DNA of 64,000 nucleotides from Pseudonocardia kunmingensis (GCF_006716445.1 NZ_VFPA01000002.1:558001-622000), one strand, 5' to 3'. Numbered from the stretch's first letter, positions 8,624-16,821 are shown. Notes: generated from the sequence alone by a model not told the origin. Translations and numbers: made by a program.

Positions 8624-10102
8624 TCAACGGCTCGTCGAGGTGCACGCTGACGTCGAGGTGGACGTTGACGCCGACCGGGAAGGAGTCGGGGGCTGACCGG
8701 CGATCGCGGTGCTCCCCGCCGCGGCGGGGAGCAAGGCCATGACCACCAGAAGGGCGACGAGCGCACCGCAGCCGGCCGCCGCGACGACGAACGTCAGCGT
8801 GTAGCCCGACTCCGTCGGCAGCAGCGCGCCGAGCGGTGTCGCAGAGGCGAGCAGCGCGCCCGTGCCCGCGCTGCCGATCGAGCCGCCGAGGGTGCGCAGG
8901 ACCTGGTTCATCGCCGTGGCGCTGCCGGTCTGGTCCTCGGGTACGACGGCGAGGATCATCATCGGCATCGCGCCGAACGTGACCCCGATCCCGAGTCCCT
9001 GCAGGAAGAGGCCGACGAGCACCTGCCAGAGCTCGTCGTGGTACAGGGCCAGAAACGCCATGTCGATGCCGACCAGCGCCGGGCCGAGCGGCAACAGCAG
9101 GCGCGGGTCGAGACGCCGGGTGACGAGCCGCATCAGCCGGTTCGAGAGTTGGCTGCCGATCGAGGTCGGCAGGAGCGCGAGGCCGGCGCCCAACAGGGTC
9201 AGCGCGAATCCGTAATGCGCCGACACCGGGGTCTGGACGAGCTGGCTGACCGCGGAGGACCCGGCGAAGAGCATCGCGCCGAGGCCGAGCGCAGCGATGT
9301 TCGCGGCCGCCATGTCGCGGTGCCGGAACGCCCGCAGCTGCACCAGCGGGTTGTCGATGCGCAGCTCGTGCCACGTCCACGCGGTGAAGGACAGCACGGC
9401 GGCCACGGCCAGCCCGATCACCGCGGGGGAGGACCAGCCCCAGGCGCCGCCCTGGCTCACCGCGAGCAGCAGGCTGGTCAGCGCGCAGGCGAGGAGCACG
9501 GCGCCCGCGAGGTCCAGCCGGGTGCGCTGCGCCGGCCGCGACCGATCACGGCGCGGGGTGGCGACGGCGACGCCCACGAGGGCGAGCGCGGTGAACCCGG
9601 CGGCGAACCAGAACGCGGCGTGGTACTCCCAGATCTGCACGATCAGCCCGGTCACAGGGAAGCTCAGCCCTGCGCCGGTCACCGTCGTGATCGAGAGCGC
9701 CGCGACGGCTCCGCGGACCTTCTCGGCGGGGAGGTGCGCCCGGGCGGTGGCCATCGTCATCGGGATGATCCCGTAGGTCAGGCCCTGCATCGTCCGGCCG
9801 ACGACGAGCTGCGGGAACGAGGTCGCCATGGCAGCGACCACCGAGCCCGCGAGCACCGTGGCGAGTGTCGCGAGGAGCACCGTCCGCCGGTAGGGCCGGT
9901 CGCACAACGCTCCGAGGACGGGGGTGGCGATGGCGCCGACGAGCAGGGCGGCGGTCAGCACCCACTGCGCCGTCCCGCGCGGGACGTCGTGGCTGTCGGC
10001 GATGGTCGGGATCAACAGCGCGCCGAGCGATCCGACCACCGAGGTGCAGAGCCCGCAGTAGACGAGGGTCATGAGCAGCCCGCGCGACCGGACGGTCATC
10101 AT
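8624..10102 (-). CDS. MFS transporter (EmrB/QacA type)
   Basis: Second 14-helix major facilitator exporter, 492 aa, related to the one at 4702-6159. Motifs include LCDRPYRRTVLLA in loop 2-3, GRTMQGLTYGIIP, and GIGVTFGAMPMMILAVVP. The start ATG overlaps the stop of the upstream marR-type gene by four bases (ATGATGA), so the regulator and transporter form one operon, the classic arrangement for a MarR-controlled efflux pump. The last 25 codons give a Ser/Thr-rich tail with poor GC third positions, whereas another frame there is strongly GC-biased at the third position, so the extreme 3' end may be frame-disturbed. Confidence 0.9.
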   Translation of the reverse strand: MMTVRSRGLLMTLVYCGLCTSVVGSLGALLIPTIADSHDVPRGTAQWVLTAALLVGAIATPVLGALCDRPYRRTVLLATLATVLAGSVVAAMATSFPQLVVGRTMQGLTYGIIPMTMATARAHLPAEKVRGAVAALSITTVTGAGLSFPVTGLIVQIWEYHAAFWFAAGFTALALVGVAVATPRRDRSRPAQRTRLDLAGAVLLACALTSLLLAVSQGGAWGWSSPAVIGLAVAAVLSFTAWTWHELRIDNPLVQLRAFRHRDMAAANIAALGLGAMLFAGSSAVSQLVQTPVSAHYGFALTLLGAGLALLPTSIGSQLSNRLMRLVTRRLDPRLLLPLGPALVGIDMAFLALYHDELWQVLVGLFLQGLGIGVTFGAMPMMILAVVPEDQTGSATAMNQVLRTLGGSIGSAGTGALLASATPLGALLPTESGYTLTFVVAAAGCGALVALLVVMALLPAAAGSTAIAGQPPTPSRSASTSTSTSACTSTSR

Positions 10103-10545
10103 CGGTCGAGCAGCCGATTGAGCAGGACTATGGCGTGCTCCAGCACGGCCCGCTCGGCGTCGTCGAGCTGCTGCTCGATGCCTGTGGTGAGCCACGACGT
10201 CCGTGCCAGGCGCGCGTGCTCGAGCGCCACCCTGCCGCGGTCGGTGAGGTCCAGGAGAAGCTTGCGGCCGTCGTCCGGGTCGTCGCGCCGGACGACGAAC
10301 CCCTCGGAGACGAGGTCGGCGACCGTCTGGGCCATCGACTGCGGACGGACTCGCTCGCGGGCGGCGAGCCCGCTCGTCGTCTCGGCCCCATGGTCGCGGA
10401 GCCGGGCCATCACGGCCAGGTGGTGCGGCGGCACGGAGCTCTCTGCGCGCAGCCTGCGGGCCAGGCAGCCGCTCACCACCGTCAGGTCGGCGGCCGTACG
10501 CGCGGCCTCCGACCTCGTCGCCGGGCCGGGTTCAGCGGGAGCCAT
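10099..10545 (-). CDS. MarR-family transcriptional regulator
   Basis: 148-aa winged-helix repressor of the MarR family. The recognition region LAARERVRPQSMAQTVADLVSEGFV is followed by the wing RRDDPDDGRKLLLDLTDRG, which is the family signature. It is the first gene of a two-gene unit with the MFS transporter and is divergent from the thioesterase gene at 10627. Overlapping inverted repeats at 10558-10586 just before its ATG are the obvious place for it to bind and control both directions. The inducer is unknown. Confidence 0.92.
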   Translation of the reverse strand: MAPAEPGPATRSEAARTAADLTVVSGCLARRLRAESSVPPHHLAVMARLRDHGAETTSGLAARERVRPQSMAQTVADLVSEGFVVRRDDPDDGRKLLLDLTDRGRVALEHARLARTSWLTTGIEQQLDDAERAVLEHAIVLLNRLLDR

Positions 10546-10557
10546 TCGCGAGAATCT

Positions 10558-10586
10558 ACAGGCAACCTGTGCAGATCACCTGCCTG
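10558..10586. promoter_or_regulatory. Candidate MarR operator cluster
   Basis: Three nested inverted repeats in 29 bp: ACAGG-CAA-CCTGT (10558-10570), GCAG-ATCAC-CTGC (10571-10583) and an outer CAGGCA/TGCCTG pair (10559-10564 and 10581-10586). They lie between the divergent marR-type gene and the thioesterase gene. MarR proteins bind short palindromes of this kind in their own promoter; the assignment is inference. Confidence 0.5.
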
Positions 10587-10626
10587 CTGCCCACCACACC
10601 GATCCAGGACTCGCCGGAGGCCCTTC

Positions 10627-11442
10627 GTGAGCACTGCCATCGACCCCAGCGCGACCCCGGCTCCGGACGGGACCTCATTGCTGGAGCTGCTCGAGCTCGA
10701 GTCGCTCGGACGGGACCACTTCTTGGCGGGGAACGTCCACGTCGTCGATCCGACGCACCTCTACGGGGGGCAGGTGGGCACGCAGGCGCTGCGTGCCGCC
10801 ACCGCAACCGTCCCGGCCGACCGGGAGGCGCACTCCCTGCACGCCTACTTCCTGCGCCGTGGCGACCCGGCACGACCGATCGAGCTGCGGGTCGAGCGCG
10901 ACCGCGACGGGCGTTCCTTCTCCGCCCGGCGCGTCGTCGCGAGGCAGGGCGACGAGGTGCTGCTCACGATGGCCTGCTCGTTCGCCGTGCCCGACGACGC
11001 GCCCGATCACCAGGCCGGCCCGGCGCCGGACGTGCCCGCGCCGGAAGGGCTGCCCGTCGTGGCGGAATCGCACCTCGCGTCCATGGAGTTGCGCCTGCCG
11101 CCGCAGCCGTACTCCGACGGCCCGTACCCGACGCGGGTGTGGGCGCGGTCGCAGTTCCCCCTTCCCGATGACCCGGCGATGCACGCCTGCGTGCTCACCT
11201 ACGTCTCCGACCTGTACGCGGGCACGGCGGGCTTTCCCGGCGCGGCGGACCACGTGGGCTCGAGCATCGACCACGCCGTGTGGTTCCACCGGCCGGTACG
11301 GATGGACGACTGGGTGTTCATGGACCTCGTCCCGGGCACGATCGCGCGCGGCCGGGCCTGGTACGAGGGCACGATCCACGACCGTGCGGGGCGCCTCGTC
11401 GCCTCGATCGCACAGGAGACCCTCTTTCGCCGCAGGTGCTAA
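10627..11442 (+). CDS. tesB: Acyl-CoA thioesterase II (TesB-like)
   Basis: Double-hotdog acyl-CoA thioesterase, 271 aa, cytoplasmic, releasing CoA from acyl-CoAs. Family landmarks include LYGGQVGTQALRAA, LHAYFLRRGDP, RDGRSFSARRVVARQ with MACSF, and the second hotdog SIDHAVWFHRP with GRAWYEGTIHDRAGRLVASIAQE. The GTG at 10627 is chosen because GGAGG ends six bases before it; longer in-frame extension runs back over the divergent regulator gene. It begins a plus-strand beta-oxidation cluster and may relieve CoA sequestration. Confidence 0.9.
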   Translation: MSTAIDPSATPAPDGTSLLELLELESLGRDHFLAGNVHVVDPTHLYGGQVGTQALRAATATVPADREAHSLHAYFLRRGDPARPIELRVERDRDGRSFSARRVVARQGDEVLLTMACSFAVPDDAPDHQAGPAPDVPAPEGLPVVAESHLASMELRLPPQPYSDGPYPTRVWARSQFPLPDDPAMHACVLTYVSDLYAGTAGFPGAADHVGSSIDHAVWFHRPVRMDDWVFMDLVPGTIARGRAWYEGTIHDRAGRLVASIAQETLFRRRC

Positions 11443-11501
11443 CAAACATCTACCTTGTTTACAGATTTAGCCCGATTCAACTACTGTCGGGCGGAGCGAC
11501 C
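11443..11501 (+). promoter_or_regulatory. Promoter region of the thiolase operon
   Basis: A+T-rich 59-bp gap. AACAA and TTGTT form an inverted repeat (11444-11448 and 11457-11461) around ATCTACC, a possible repressor site. GCGGAGCG just before the ATG acts as the ribosome binding site. No certain -35/-10 pair. Confidence 0.35.
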
Positions 11502-12698
11502 ATGTCCCAGTCTGTGAGGTGCCCGGTGCCAGAAGCCGTGATCGTCAGCGCGGTCCGCACGCCCATCGCGACCGCCCGCAAGGGCACGCTGAGCGAGACC
11601 CCTGCCGAGGAGCTCGCCACCCACGTCCTCGTCGAGGCGGTGCGGCGCTCGGGCCTCGCGCCCGAGGAGTTCGACGACGTCATGCTCGCCGAGTCGATGT
11701 ACGGCGGTGGCGATCTCGCGCGGTACGCGGCGGTCGCCGCCGGCATGACCCAGGTCGCGGGGCAGGCCGTGAACCGGCACTGCGCCGGCAGCCTGACCAC
11801 GGTCGGCAACGCCGCGGCGTCGATCCGCGCCGGCATGGATCGCGCGGTGGTGGCGGGCGGGGTGCAGTCCTCCTCGCTCGGACCGCAGCTGACCTGGCGG
11901 GTACCGGGTACCGCGGACGAGACCCAGACCCGTATGGCGCCGACGTTCCCGCACACCGAGGACGCGAACGACGACGTCACGCTGTCCGTGGGCTGGAACC
12001 TCGCCGTCAAGTACGGCCTCTCCCGGGAGGCGATGGACGCGTGGGCCGTGCGCTCGCACGCGCGGGCGGTCGCCGCGATCGACGCGGGCGTGTTCGAGGC
12101 CGAGATCGCGCCGATCAAGGTCACGACCACGGACGGGTCGGTCACCGAGTTCGCCGTCGACGAGGACCCGCGCCGCGACTCGACGATGGAGAAGGCGGCG
12201 CGCCTCAAGCCCCTGCACCCGGAGATCGAGGGCTTCTCGATCACCGCGGCCAACGCCTCCGGCGTCAACGACGCCGCCGCCGCGCTCGCGCTGGCGAGCG
12301 ATGCGTTCGCCGCCGAGAAGGGACTCACCGCGCTCGGCTCGGTGCGCGCGTGGGCCGCCGCGGGCGTGCAGCCGAAGTACACCGGTGACGGCGCGCTCGA
12401 CTCGATCCGCAAGGTCCTGCCGCGGGCCGGGCTCTCGGTTGCCGACGTGCACCTCTGGGAGATCAACGAGGCCTTCGCGTCCGTTCCCGTGGCGGCCTGC
12501 CAGGAGCTGGGGATCGACGAGGAGCTCGTCAACATCTACGGCAGTGGCTGCAGCCTCGGCCACCCGGTCGCCGCGAGCGGTGCGCGCATGCTCGCCACCC
12601 TGACCCACGAGCTCCGCAGGCGCGGGGGCGGGATCGGTGTCGCCGCCATGTGCGCGGGCGGCGGACAGGGTGGCGCCGTCGTCATCGAGGTCTCCTGA
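11502..12698 (+). CDS. Thiolase family protein (acetyl-CoA C-acyltransferase)
   Basis: Classical thiolase, 398 aa, for the CoA-dependent cleavage of 3-oxoacyl-CoA. The nucleophilic Cys is in NRHCAGSL (about residue 88), NEAFA is present near residue 320, the active-site His is in GHPVAASGARML and the second Cys in MCAGGGQGG at the C-terminus. All catalytic elements are retained, unlike the Ltp-type proteins elsewhere in the window. Start is the ATG at 11502; the frame extends upstream over the thioesterase gene without support. The stop is two bases before the hydroxyacyl-CoA dehydrogenase gene, so they are one transcript. Confidence 0.93.
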   Translation: MSQSVRCPVPEAVIVSAVRTPIATARKGTLSETPAEELATHVLVEAVRRSGLAPEEFDDVMLAESMYGGGDLARYAAVAAGMTQVAGQAVNRHCAGSLTTVGNAAASIRAGMDRAVVAGGVQSSSLGPQLTWRVPGTADETQTRMAPTFPHTEDANDDVTLSVGWNLAVKYGLSREAMDAWAVRSHARAVAAIDAGVFEAEIAPIKVTTTDGSVTEFAVDEDPRRDSTMEKAARLKPLHPEIEGFSITAANASGVNDAAAALALASDAFAAEKGLTALGSVRAWAAAGVQPKYTGDGALDSIRKVLPRAGLSVADVHLWEINEAFASVPVAACQELGIDEELVNIYGSGCSLGHPVAASGARMLATLTHELRRRGGGIGVAAMCAGGGQGGAVVIEVS

Positions 12699-12700
12699 CC

Positions 12701-13555
12701 ATGCAGATCAAGCGGATGGCGGTCGTCGGGTGCGGCACGATGGGCACCGGGATCATCCAGGTGGCCTCACAGGTGGGCATTGAGGTCGTCGGCGTCGAGT
12801 CGACCGAGGAGGGCGTCGTGCGCGCCCGTGAGCGGGTCGGCTCCGGCCTCGACGCCACCGTCGCCCGCGGCAAGATCACACCCGAGCAGGCGGCCGAGGC
12901 GCGCGGGCGCTACAGCATCGGCACCGACCTGAGTACGATCGGCGGCGCGGACATCGTGGTCGAGGCCGTGTTCGAGGACGTCGAGCTGAAGAAGCGCATC
13001 CTCGGCGAGATCGACACGCTCGTCGGGCCGGAGACGTTCATCGCGTCGAACACCTCGACGATCCCGCTCGTGATCCTCGCGGGGGCGACCAGCAGGCCCG
13101 AGCGCGTCGTGGGACTGCACTTCTTCAACCCGGTGCCCGCGATGAAGCTGGTGGAGGTCATCAAGACCCCGGTCACCGCCGCCGAGCATGTGCAGGCGAT
13201 GGTCGGTCTCGCCGAGACCATGGGCAAGAGCCCGGTCGTCGTGAACGACGTGCCCGGCTTCGTGGGGAACCTGCTCATCGTGCCCTACCTGCTGGACGCG
13301 ATCCGCGCGTACGAGCGGGGCGTGGCCGACATGGAGTCGATCGACTCGGTCATCACGCTCGGCTTCAACCACAAGATGGGGCCGTTCCGGCTGAGCGATC
13401 TCATCGGGCTCGACATCGTGCACGACATGGCCGCCTCGATGTACGAGGAGTACAGGGACCCCAAGTACTTCCCACCGCCCTTGCTCAAGCAGTACGTGCG
13501 ACTCGGCTGGCTGGGCCGCAAGACGGGCCGAGGGTTCTTCACCTATGACCAGTGA
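12701..13555 (+). CDS. 3-Hydroxyacyl-CoA dehydrogenase
   Basis: NAD-dependent L-3-hydroxyacyl-CoA dehydrogenase, 284 aa. The Rossmann fold begins VVGCGTMGTGI (GxGxxG), followed by SNTSTIP and the catalytic stretch GLHFFNPVPAMKLVEVI with the active His; the C-terminal dimerisation domain has DVPGFVGN and PFRLSDLIGLD and ends LGRKTGRGFFTYD. It lies two bases after the thiolase stop, so reaction order (dehydrogenase then thiolase) matches a beta-oxidation cycle. Its 3' end overlaps the next gene by 11 bases. Confidence 0.94.
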   Translation: MQIKRMAVVGCGTMGTGIIQVASQVGIEVVGVESTEEGVVRARERVGSGLDATVARGKITPEQAAEARGRYSIGTDLSTIGGADIVVEAVFEDVELKKRILGEIDTLVGPETFIASNTSTIPLVILAGATSRPERVVGLHFFNPVPAMKLVEVIKTPVTAAEHVQAMVGLAETMGKSPVVVNDVPGFVGNLLIVPYLLDAIRAYERGVADMESIDSVITLGFNHKMGPFRLSDLIGLDIVHDMAASMYEEYRDPKYFPPPLLKQYVRLGWLGRKTGRGFFTYDQ

Positions 13556-14966
13556 GGCGCCCGCGCGCGCGGGCGGCCTCGTCGAGGTGCTGCAGGCGTG
13601 GGACGACGACCTCCGCTCTGCCGACCCGCTCCGGTTCCCGGCCTACCGGGTCCCGGGGCCGGGCGAAGACCCGGTCCGCACCGCGCGGGTCGCACTCGAC
13701 GGTGCGGAGGCCGTCTGGGTCGACTGTGACTTCCGGCGTAGCGGCGGCACCATGGGTGCGGTCGCGGGCGAGCGCATCGTGCGCGCCTACGAGCGGGCTA
13801 CGCAGCTGCGGCTGCCCGTCGTCGCGACGGTCTCGACCGGTGGCGCCCGCCTCCAGGAGGGCATGGTCGCCCTCGTCCAGATGACCCGGACCGCGTCGGC
13901 CGCAGCCCGGCACGCGCGCGCCGGGCTGCTCTCGGCGGCCTACCTGGGTTCGCCGACGACCGGAGGGGTGTTCGCGTCCTGGGCGTCGCTCGCCGGCGTC
14001 CGGGCGGCGGCCCCCGGAGCCGTCATCGGGTTCGGCGGCCCCCGGGTCGTCGCCCAGGTGACCGGCGAGGCGCCACCGTCCACTTCTCACACGGCCGAGT
14101 CCGCGTTGCGGCACGGCCTCGTCGACGCCGTGGTGCCCGAGTCCGACCGGTGGGCCTGGCTCGCCGCCGCAGTGGGCGGCCGGCCCCACGCACGGCTCGT
14201 TCCGCCCCCGGGCAGGCCGGGCTCGCCGGACCCGACGCCGCTGCCCGCCGACCCCTACGAGCACCTGCTGCGCGCGCGTGGGCCGCGGCGGCCCGGCGGG
14301 GTGGAGTGGGCCTCATGGGTCACCGACTCCTGGGTCGAGCTCGCGGGCGCCGACCCCGCGATGCGCGCCGGCCTCGGCACGATCGCCGGAGAGCGCGTCG
14401 TCGTCGTGGCGATGGACCGCTTCGCGGGGCTCTCCCCGCTGCACCTCCCTGGTCCCGGCGCGTTCCGCCTCGTGCAGCGGGCAGCCCGGCTTGCCGGCCG
14501 TGTCGGGCTCCCCCTGGTGACGTTCGTCGACACCCCGGGTGCTGATCCCGCCCCGGATGCGGAGGCAGGCGGGGTAGCGGGCGAGATCGCCGACACGCTG
14601 CTCGCGATGGCCGAGCTCGCGACCGTCAGCGTGGCCGTCGTCGTGGGGGAGGGCGGCAGCGGCGGCGCCATGGCCCTCGCCCATGCCGACCGGCTTCTGA
14701 TGCTCGAGGGCTCGGTGTTCTCGGTGATCGGCCCGGAAGCGGGAGCCGCGATCCTCTACCGGGACGCCTCCCGCGCGCCGGAGCTCACGCGCTCCCTTCG
14801 GATGACCTCGGGTGAGGTGTTCCGGCTCGGCGTGGCCGACGACATCGTCGGCGAAGAGCCCGAGCTCGTCCGCGTCGCCGTTCAGGACGCGCTCGCGACG
14901 GCGACTGCGGGCGCCCGTGACGTCCGTACCCAGCAGGTGACGGCGCGCGCGCTCGCCGCGCGGTAA
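13545..14966 (+). CDS. Bipartite acyl-CoA carboxyltransferase-like protein
   Basis: 473-aa crotonase-fold carboxyltransferase with both halves in one chain. The N-terminal AccD-like half has GGTMGAVAGERIVRAYERA and STGGARLQEGM; the C-terminal AccA-like half has VTFVDTPGADPAPDAEAGG and GEGGSGGAMALAHADRLLM. Known relatives move carboxyl groups between biotin and acyl-CoAs, or act as decarboxylase subunits. No biotin carboxylase or biotin carrier gene is present in the window, so partners must be elsewhere or the reaction differs. The start overlaps the preceding dehydrogenase gene, indicating translational coupling. Confidence 0.82.
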   Translation: MTSEAPARAGGLVEVLQAWDDDLRSADPLRFPAYRVPGPGEDPVRTARVALDGAEAVWVDCDFRRSGGTMGAVAGERIVRAYERATQLRLPVVATVSTGGARLQEGMVALVQMTRTASAAARHARAGLLSAAYLGSPTTGGVFASWASLAGVRAAAPGAVIGFGGPRVVAQVTGEAPPSTSHTAESALRHGLVDAVVPESDRWAWLAAAVGGRPHARLVPPPGRPGSPDPTPLPADPYEHLLRARGPRRPGGVEWASWVTDSWVELAGADPAMRAGLGTIAGERVVVVAMDRFAGLSPLHLPGPGAFRLVQRAARLAGRVGLPLVTFVDTPGADPAPDAEAGGVAGEIADTLLAMAELATVSVAVVVGEGGSGGAMALAHADRLLMLEGSVFSVIGPEAGAAILYRDASRAPELTRSLRMTSGEVFRLGVADDIVGEEPELVRVAVQDALATATAGARDVRTQQVTARALAAR

Positions 14967-14987
14967 GCGACCCAGGAGGGAAACACA

Positions 14988-15317
14988 ATGGCCGAGAGTC
15001 TGTTGCTCGCATGGGCGAGCCCGGCGTCACAGGAGAGCCTCGCCGAGTTCGACACGTGGTACGACGAGGTCCACATCCCGGAGCTGCGGGCGGCGATTCC
15101 GTCGATCTCGCGGGTGCAGCGATTCCAGCTCGTGGATCCCGCCAACGGTCCCACTGGTCGGTACCTGGCCGTCTACGAGATGGACGATGCAGACGTCGCG
15201 GCGGCCGCGGCGGCGCTGGGCGGGGGCGTGAAAAGCGGTCGGATCCGGATGACGGCGGCCATGGACACCGCGATCACGCCGCCAGTGACCCAGTGGTACC
15301 AGGCGCACCAGGCCTGA
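14988..15317 (+). CDS. Small dimeric alpha-beta barrel protein (EthD-like)
   Basis: 109-aa protein with the ferredoxin-like alpha-beta barrel pattern: LLLAWASP, then FDTWYDEVHIPELRAAIPSI, RVQRFQLV, RYLAVYEMDD. WYDEVHIPEL is the hallmark of EthD/antibiotic-monooxygenase-like small proteins. AGGAGG precedes the ATG by about eight bases. It lies between the carboxyltransferase and the VOC protein in one operon. Members are often accessory or cofactor-free oxidative enzymes; no specific role can be assigned. Confidence 0.75.
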   Translation: MAESLLLAWASPASQESLAEFDTWYDEVHIPELRAAIPSISRVQRFQLVDPANGPTGRYLAVYEMDDADVAAAAAALGGGVKSGRIRMTAAMDTAITPPVTQWYQAHQA

Positions 15318-15366
15318 TCCGCGACGTGGCGAGAGACAGACGCAACTCGACAGAGCAGGGGCTCCT

Positions 15367-16302
15367 GTGAAGAAGACAGTCAAGAAGACCGGTGACTACG
15401 GCATCGGTCAGATGATCCATGTGGTGCACATGTCCGACGACGCCGAGAAGCTGCGCCGGTTCTACGAGGACGTCCTCGGTGGGCTGGTGTACATGGGCGT
15501 GGACGAGGTGAACTACCTCCCCGTCGAGGACCGGTACGCCACGCTGATCATGATCAACGACCTGTGCATCGAGACCATGGCGCCGAAGATGCCCGCGGAC
15601 GTCACCAAGCCGGTCGGCAAGTTCTACTCGAAGTTCGGCGAGCACCTGCACTCGGTGGGCTACAAGGTCGACGACCTCGCCGGGTTGGCGGACCGCCTGC
15701 TGGAGAAGGGCGTCTACATCGGGGCGCCCGGTGGCGGCAAGATCGAGAAGCTCGACTCGGAGACCACGTACTTCTACCCGAGCCCGCGGGACACGGCAGG
15801 CCTCATGGTCGAGCTCTGCAAGACCGACATGCCGAACGACCCGCGTGACCTCGAGACCTGGTCGTCGCAGGTGAAGCAGTGGCGCAACCACCCCCTGACC
15901 ATCGAGCGCTTCACCTACGTCACGCTGGGGGTGAAGGATCTCGAAGCGGCGGTCAAGATCTACGTCGACACCATGCAGGCCGTGCCGGTCGAGGACGGCG
16001 TCGACGACGACATGAAGGCCAAGTTCCAGACGCTGCAGCTCGGCGACTGCCTGCTGCAGCTGGCCGAGCCGTTGGAGGCCGACTCCGACCTCGGCCGGCA
16101 CGTCGCGCAGTGGGGCAACATGATCTACAGCCTGCGCTTCAAGGTCGCCGACATCGAGTCGGCGAAGGCGTGGCTCGCGACGAAGGACGTGCGCGTCCAC
16201 GAGCTTCGGCCCGGCCTGATCGTCACCGACGTCGCGGACAGCTTCGGGGCACCGATCTTCTTCAGCACCGAGGAGATCGAGGGCGACCCGTTCGCGAGCT
16301 GA
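15367..16302 (+). CDS. Tandem VOC-domain protein (glyoxalase/epimerase-like)
   Basis: 311-aa protein with two vicinal-oxygen-chelate domains: residues about 14-150 (MIHVVHMSDDAEKLRRFYEDVLGG to GLMVELCK) and about 175-305 (FTYVTLGVKDLEAAVKIYVDTM to the C-terminus). His in IHVVHM and Glu in MVELC are likely metal ligands in the first half. The family includes methylmalonyl-CoA epimerase and ring-cleaving dioxygenases; the neighbourhood of carboxyltransferase and beta-oxidation genes favours an acyl-CoA epimerase-like role, but this is inference. GTG start at 15367. A strong hairpin follows the gene. Confidence 0.8.
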   Translation: MKKTVKKTGDYGIGQMIHVVHMSDDAEKLRRFYEDVLGGLVYMGVDEVNYLPVEDRYATLIMINDLCIETMAPKMPADVTKPVGKFYSKFGEHLHSVGYKVDDLAGLADRLLEKGVYIGAPGGGKIEKLDSETTYFYPSPRDTAGLMVELCKTDMPNDPRDLETWSSQVKQWRNHPLTIERFTYVTLGVKDLEAAVKIYVDTMQAVPVEDGVDDDMKAKFQTLQLGDCLLQLAEPLEADSDLGRHVAQWGNMIYSLRFKVADIESAKAWLATKDVRVHELRPGLIVTDVADSFGAPIFFSTEEIEGDPFAS

Positions 16303-16319
16303 CACCCGAGGGGCTCAGC

Positions 16320-16358
16320 GGGCCCGGTACCACTGCGGACAGCACTGGTGCCGGGCCC
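16320..16358. terminator. Bidirectional hairpin terminator
   Basis: Inverted repeat of 13 bp with one T-G wobble: GGGCCCGGTACCA at 16320-16332 and TGGTGCCGGGCCC at 16346-16358, 13-nt loop. It separates the plus-strand operon ending at 16302 from the minus-strand operon ending at 16380. Confidence 0.8.
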
Positions 16359-16379
16359 TCCGGCCGTCCGGCGCACCAC

Positions 16380-16802
16380 TCAGGGCAGGCGCACCACGGC
16401 AGTGCCGGGAGCGAGCTTGTTGCCGTCCTGGTCCTCGGTCCACACGTCGAGCGTCGCGGTGCCGGCCGCTTCGTCGACGGTGGTCACGACGCCCTTGGCC
16501 GTCACCGTCATCCCCTTGGTGTTCGCGCCGCGGAACTGGCACGAGAGCGCGACGATCGCGCCGTCGTCCCCGACGAAGCCGCGCAGGGCGTTGTGCAGGT
16601 AGGCCCACTGCATGTGCCCCATGCCGAAAGCGGTGGGGTAGCCCGCGGCGCGGCCTGCCTCGTCGTCCATGTGGATCGGCACGAACTCGTCGTTCACCGC
16701 CGCGTACCGGTTCCAGTTCGCGAAGCCGGTCTCCCGGGTGAACGGCGCGATCTCGTCGCCGACTGCCACCTGTCTCCTGGAGGTCTGTCTCCTGGAGGTC
16801 AT
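16380..16802 (-). CDS. MaoC-family hydratase subunit (hotdog)
   Basis: 140-aa MaoC-type hotdog protein. FVPIHMDDEAGRAAGYPTAFGMGHMQWAYLHNAL carries the hydratase-motif positions: the expected catalytic Asp is replaced in DEFVPIH but the His, the downstream Gly-rich turn and GMG are present. Such subunits pair with a second MaoC protein; the next gene upstream (16822-17385) is that kind of partner, as in the heteromeric ChsH1/ChsH2 steroid hydratase. ATG 16802 has AAAGGA eight bases upstream; an alternative GTG at 16769 skips a duplicated N-terminus. Last gene of a minus-strand operon. Confidence 0.82.
   Translation of the reverse strand: MTSRRQTSRRQVAVGDEIAPFTRETGFANWNRYAAVNDEFVPIHMDDEAGRAAGYPTAFGMGHMQWAYLHNALRGFVGDDGAIVALSCQFRGANTKGMTVTAKGVVTTVDEAAGTATLDVWTEDQDGNKLAPGTAVVRLP
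16770..16799 (-). repeat. 15-bp tandem duplication inside the MaoC N-terminus
   Basis: ACCTCCAGGAGACAG occurs twice in direct succession right after the ATG, giving the repeated peptide TSRRQTSRRQ. Each copy includes AGGAG, so the second copy also puts a ribosome-binding-like sequence before the in-frame GTG at 16769. It may be a recent slippage that extended the protein. Confidence 0.7.
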
Positions 16803-16821
16803 CGTCTCGGTCCTTTCCGGG

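Noticed and set aside
8604..8693. Small plus-strand frame after the hydratase stop (VSLVNLQRLVEVHADVEVDV…)
   Set aside because: It has no ribosome binding site and overlaps the end of the MFS gene; the repeated Val/Asp/Glu reflects the GTCGAGGTG-type repeats in the DNA.
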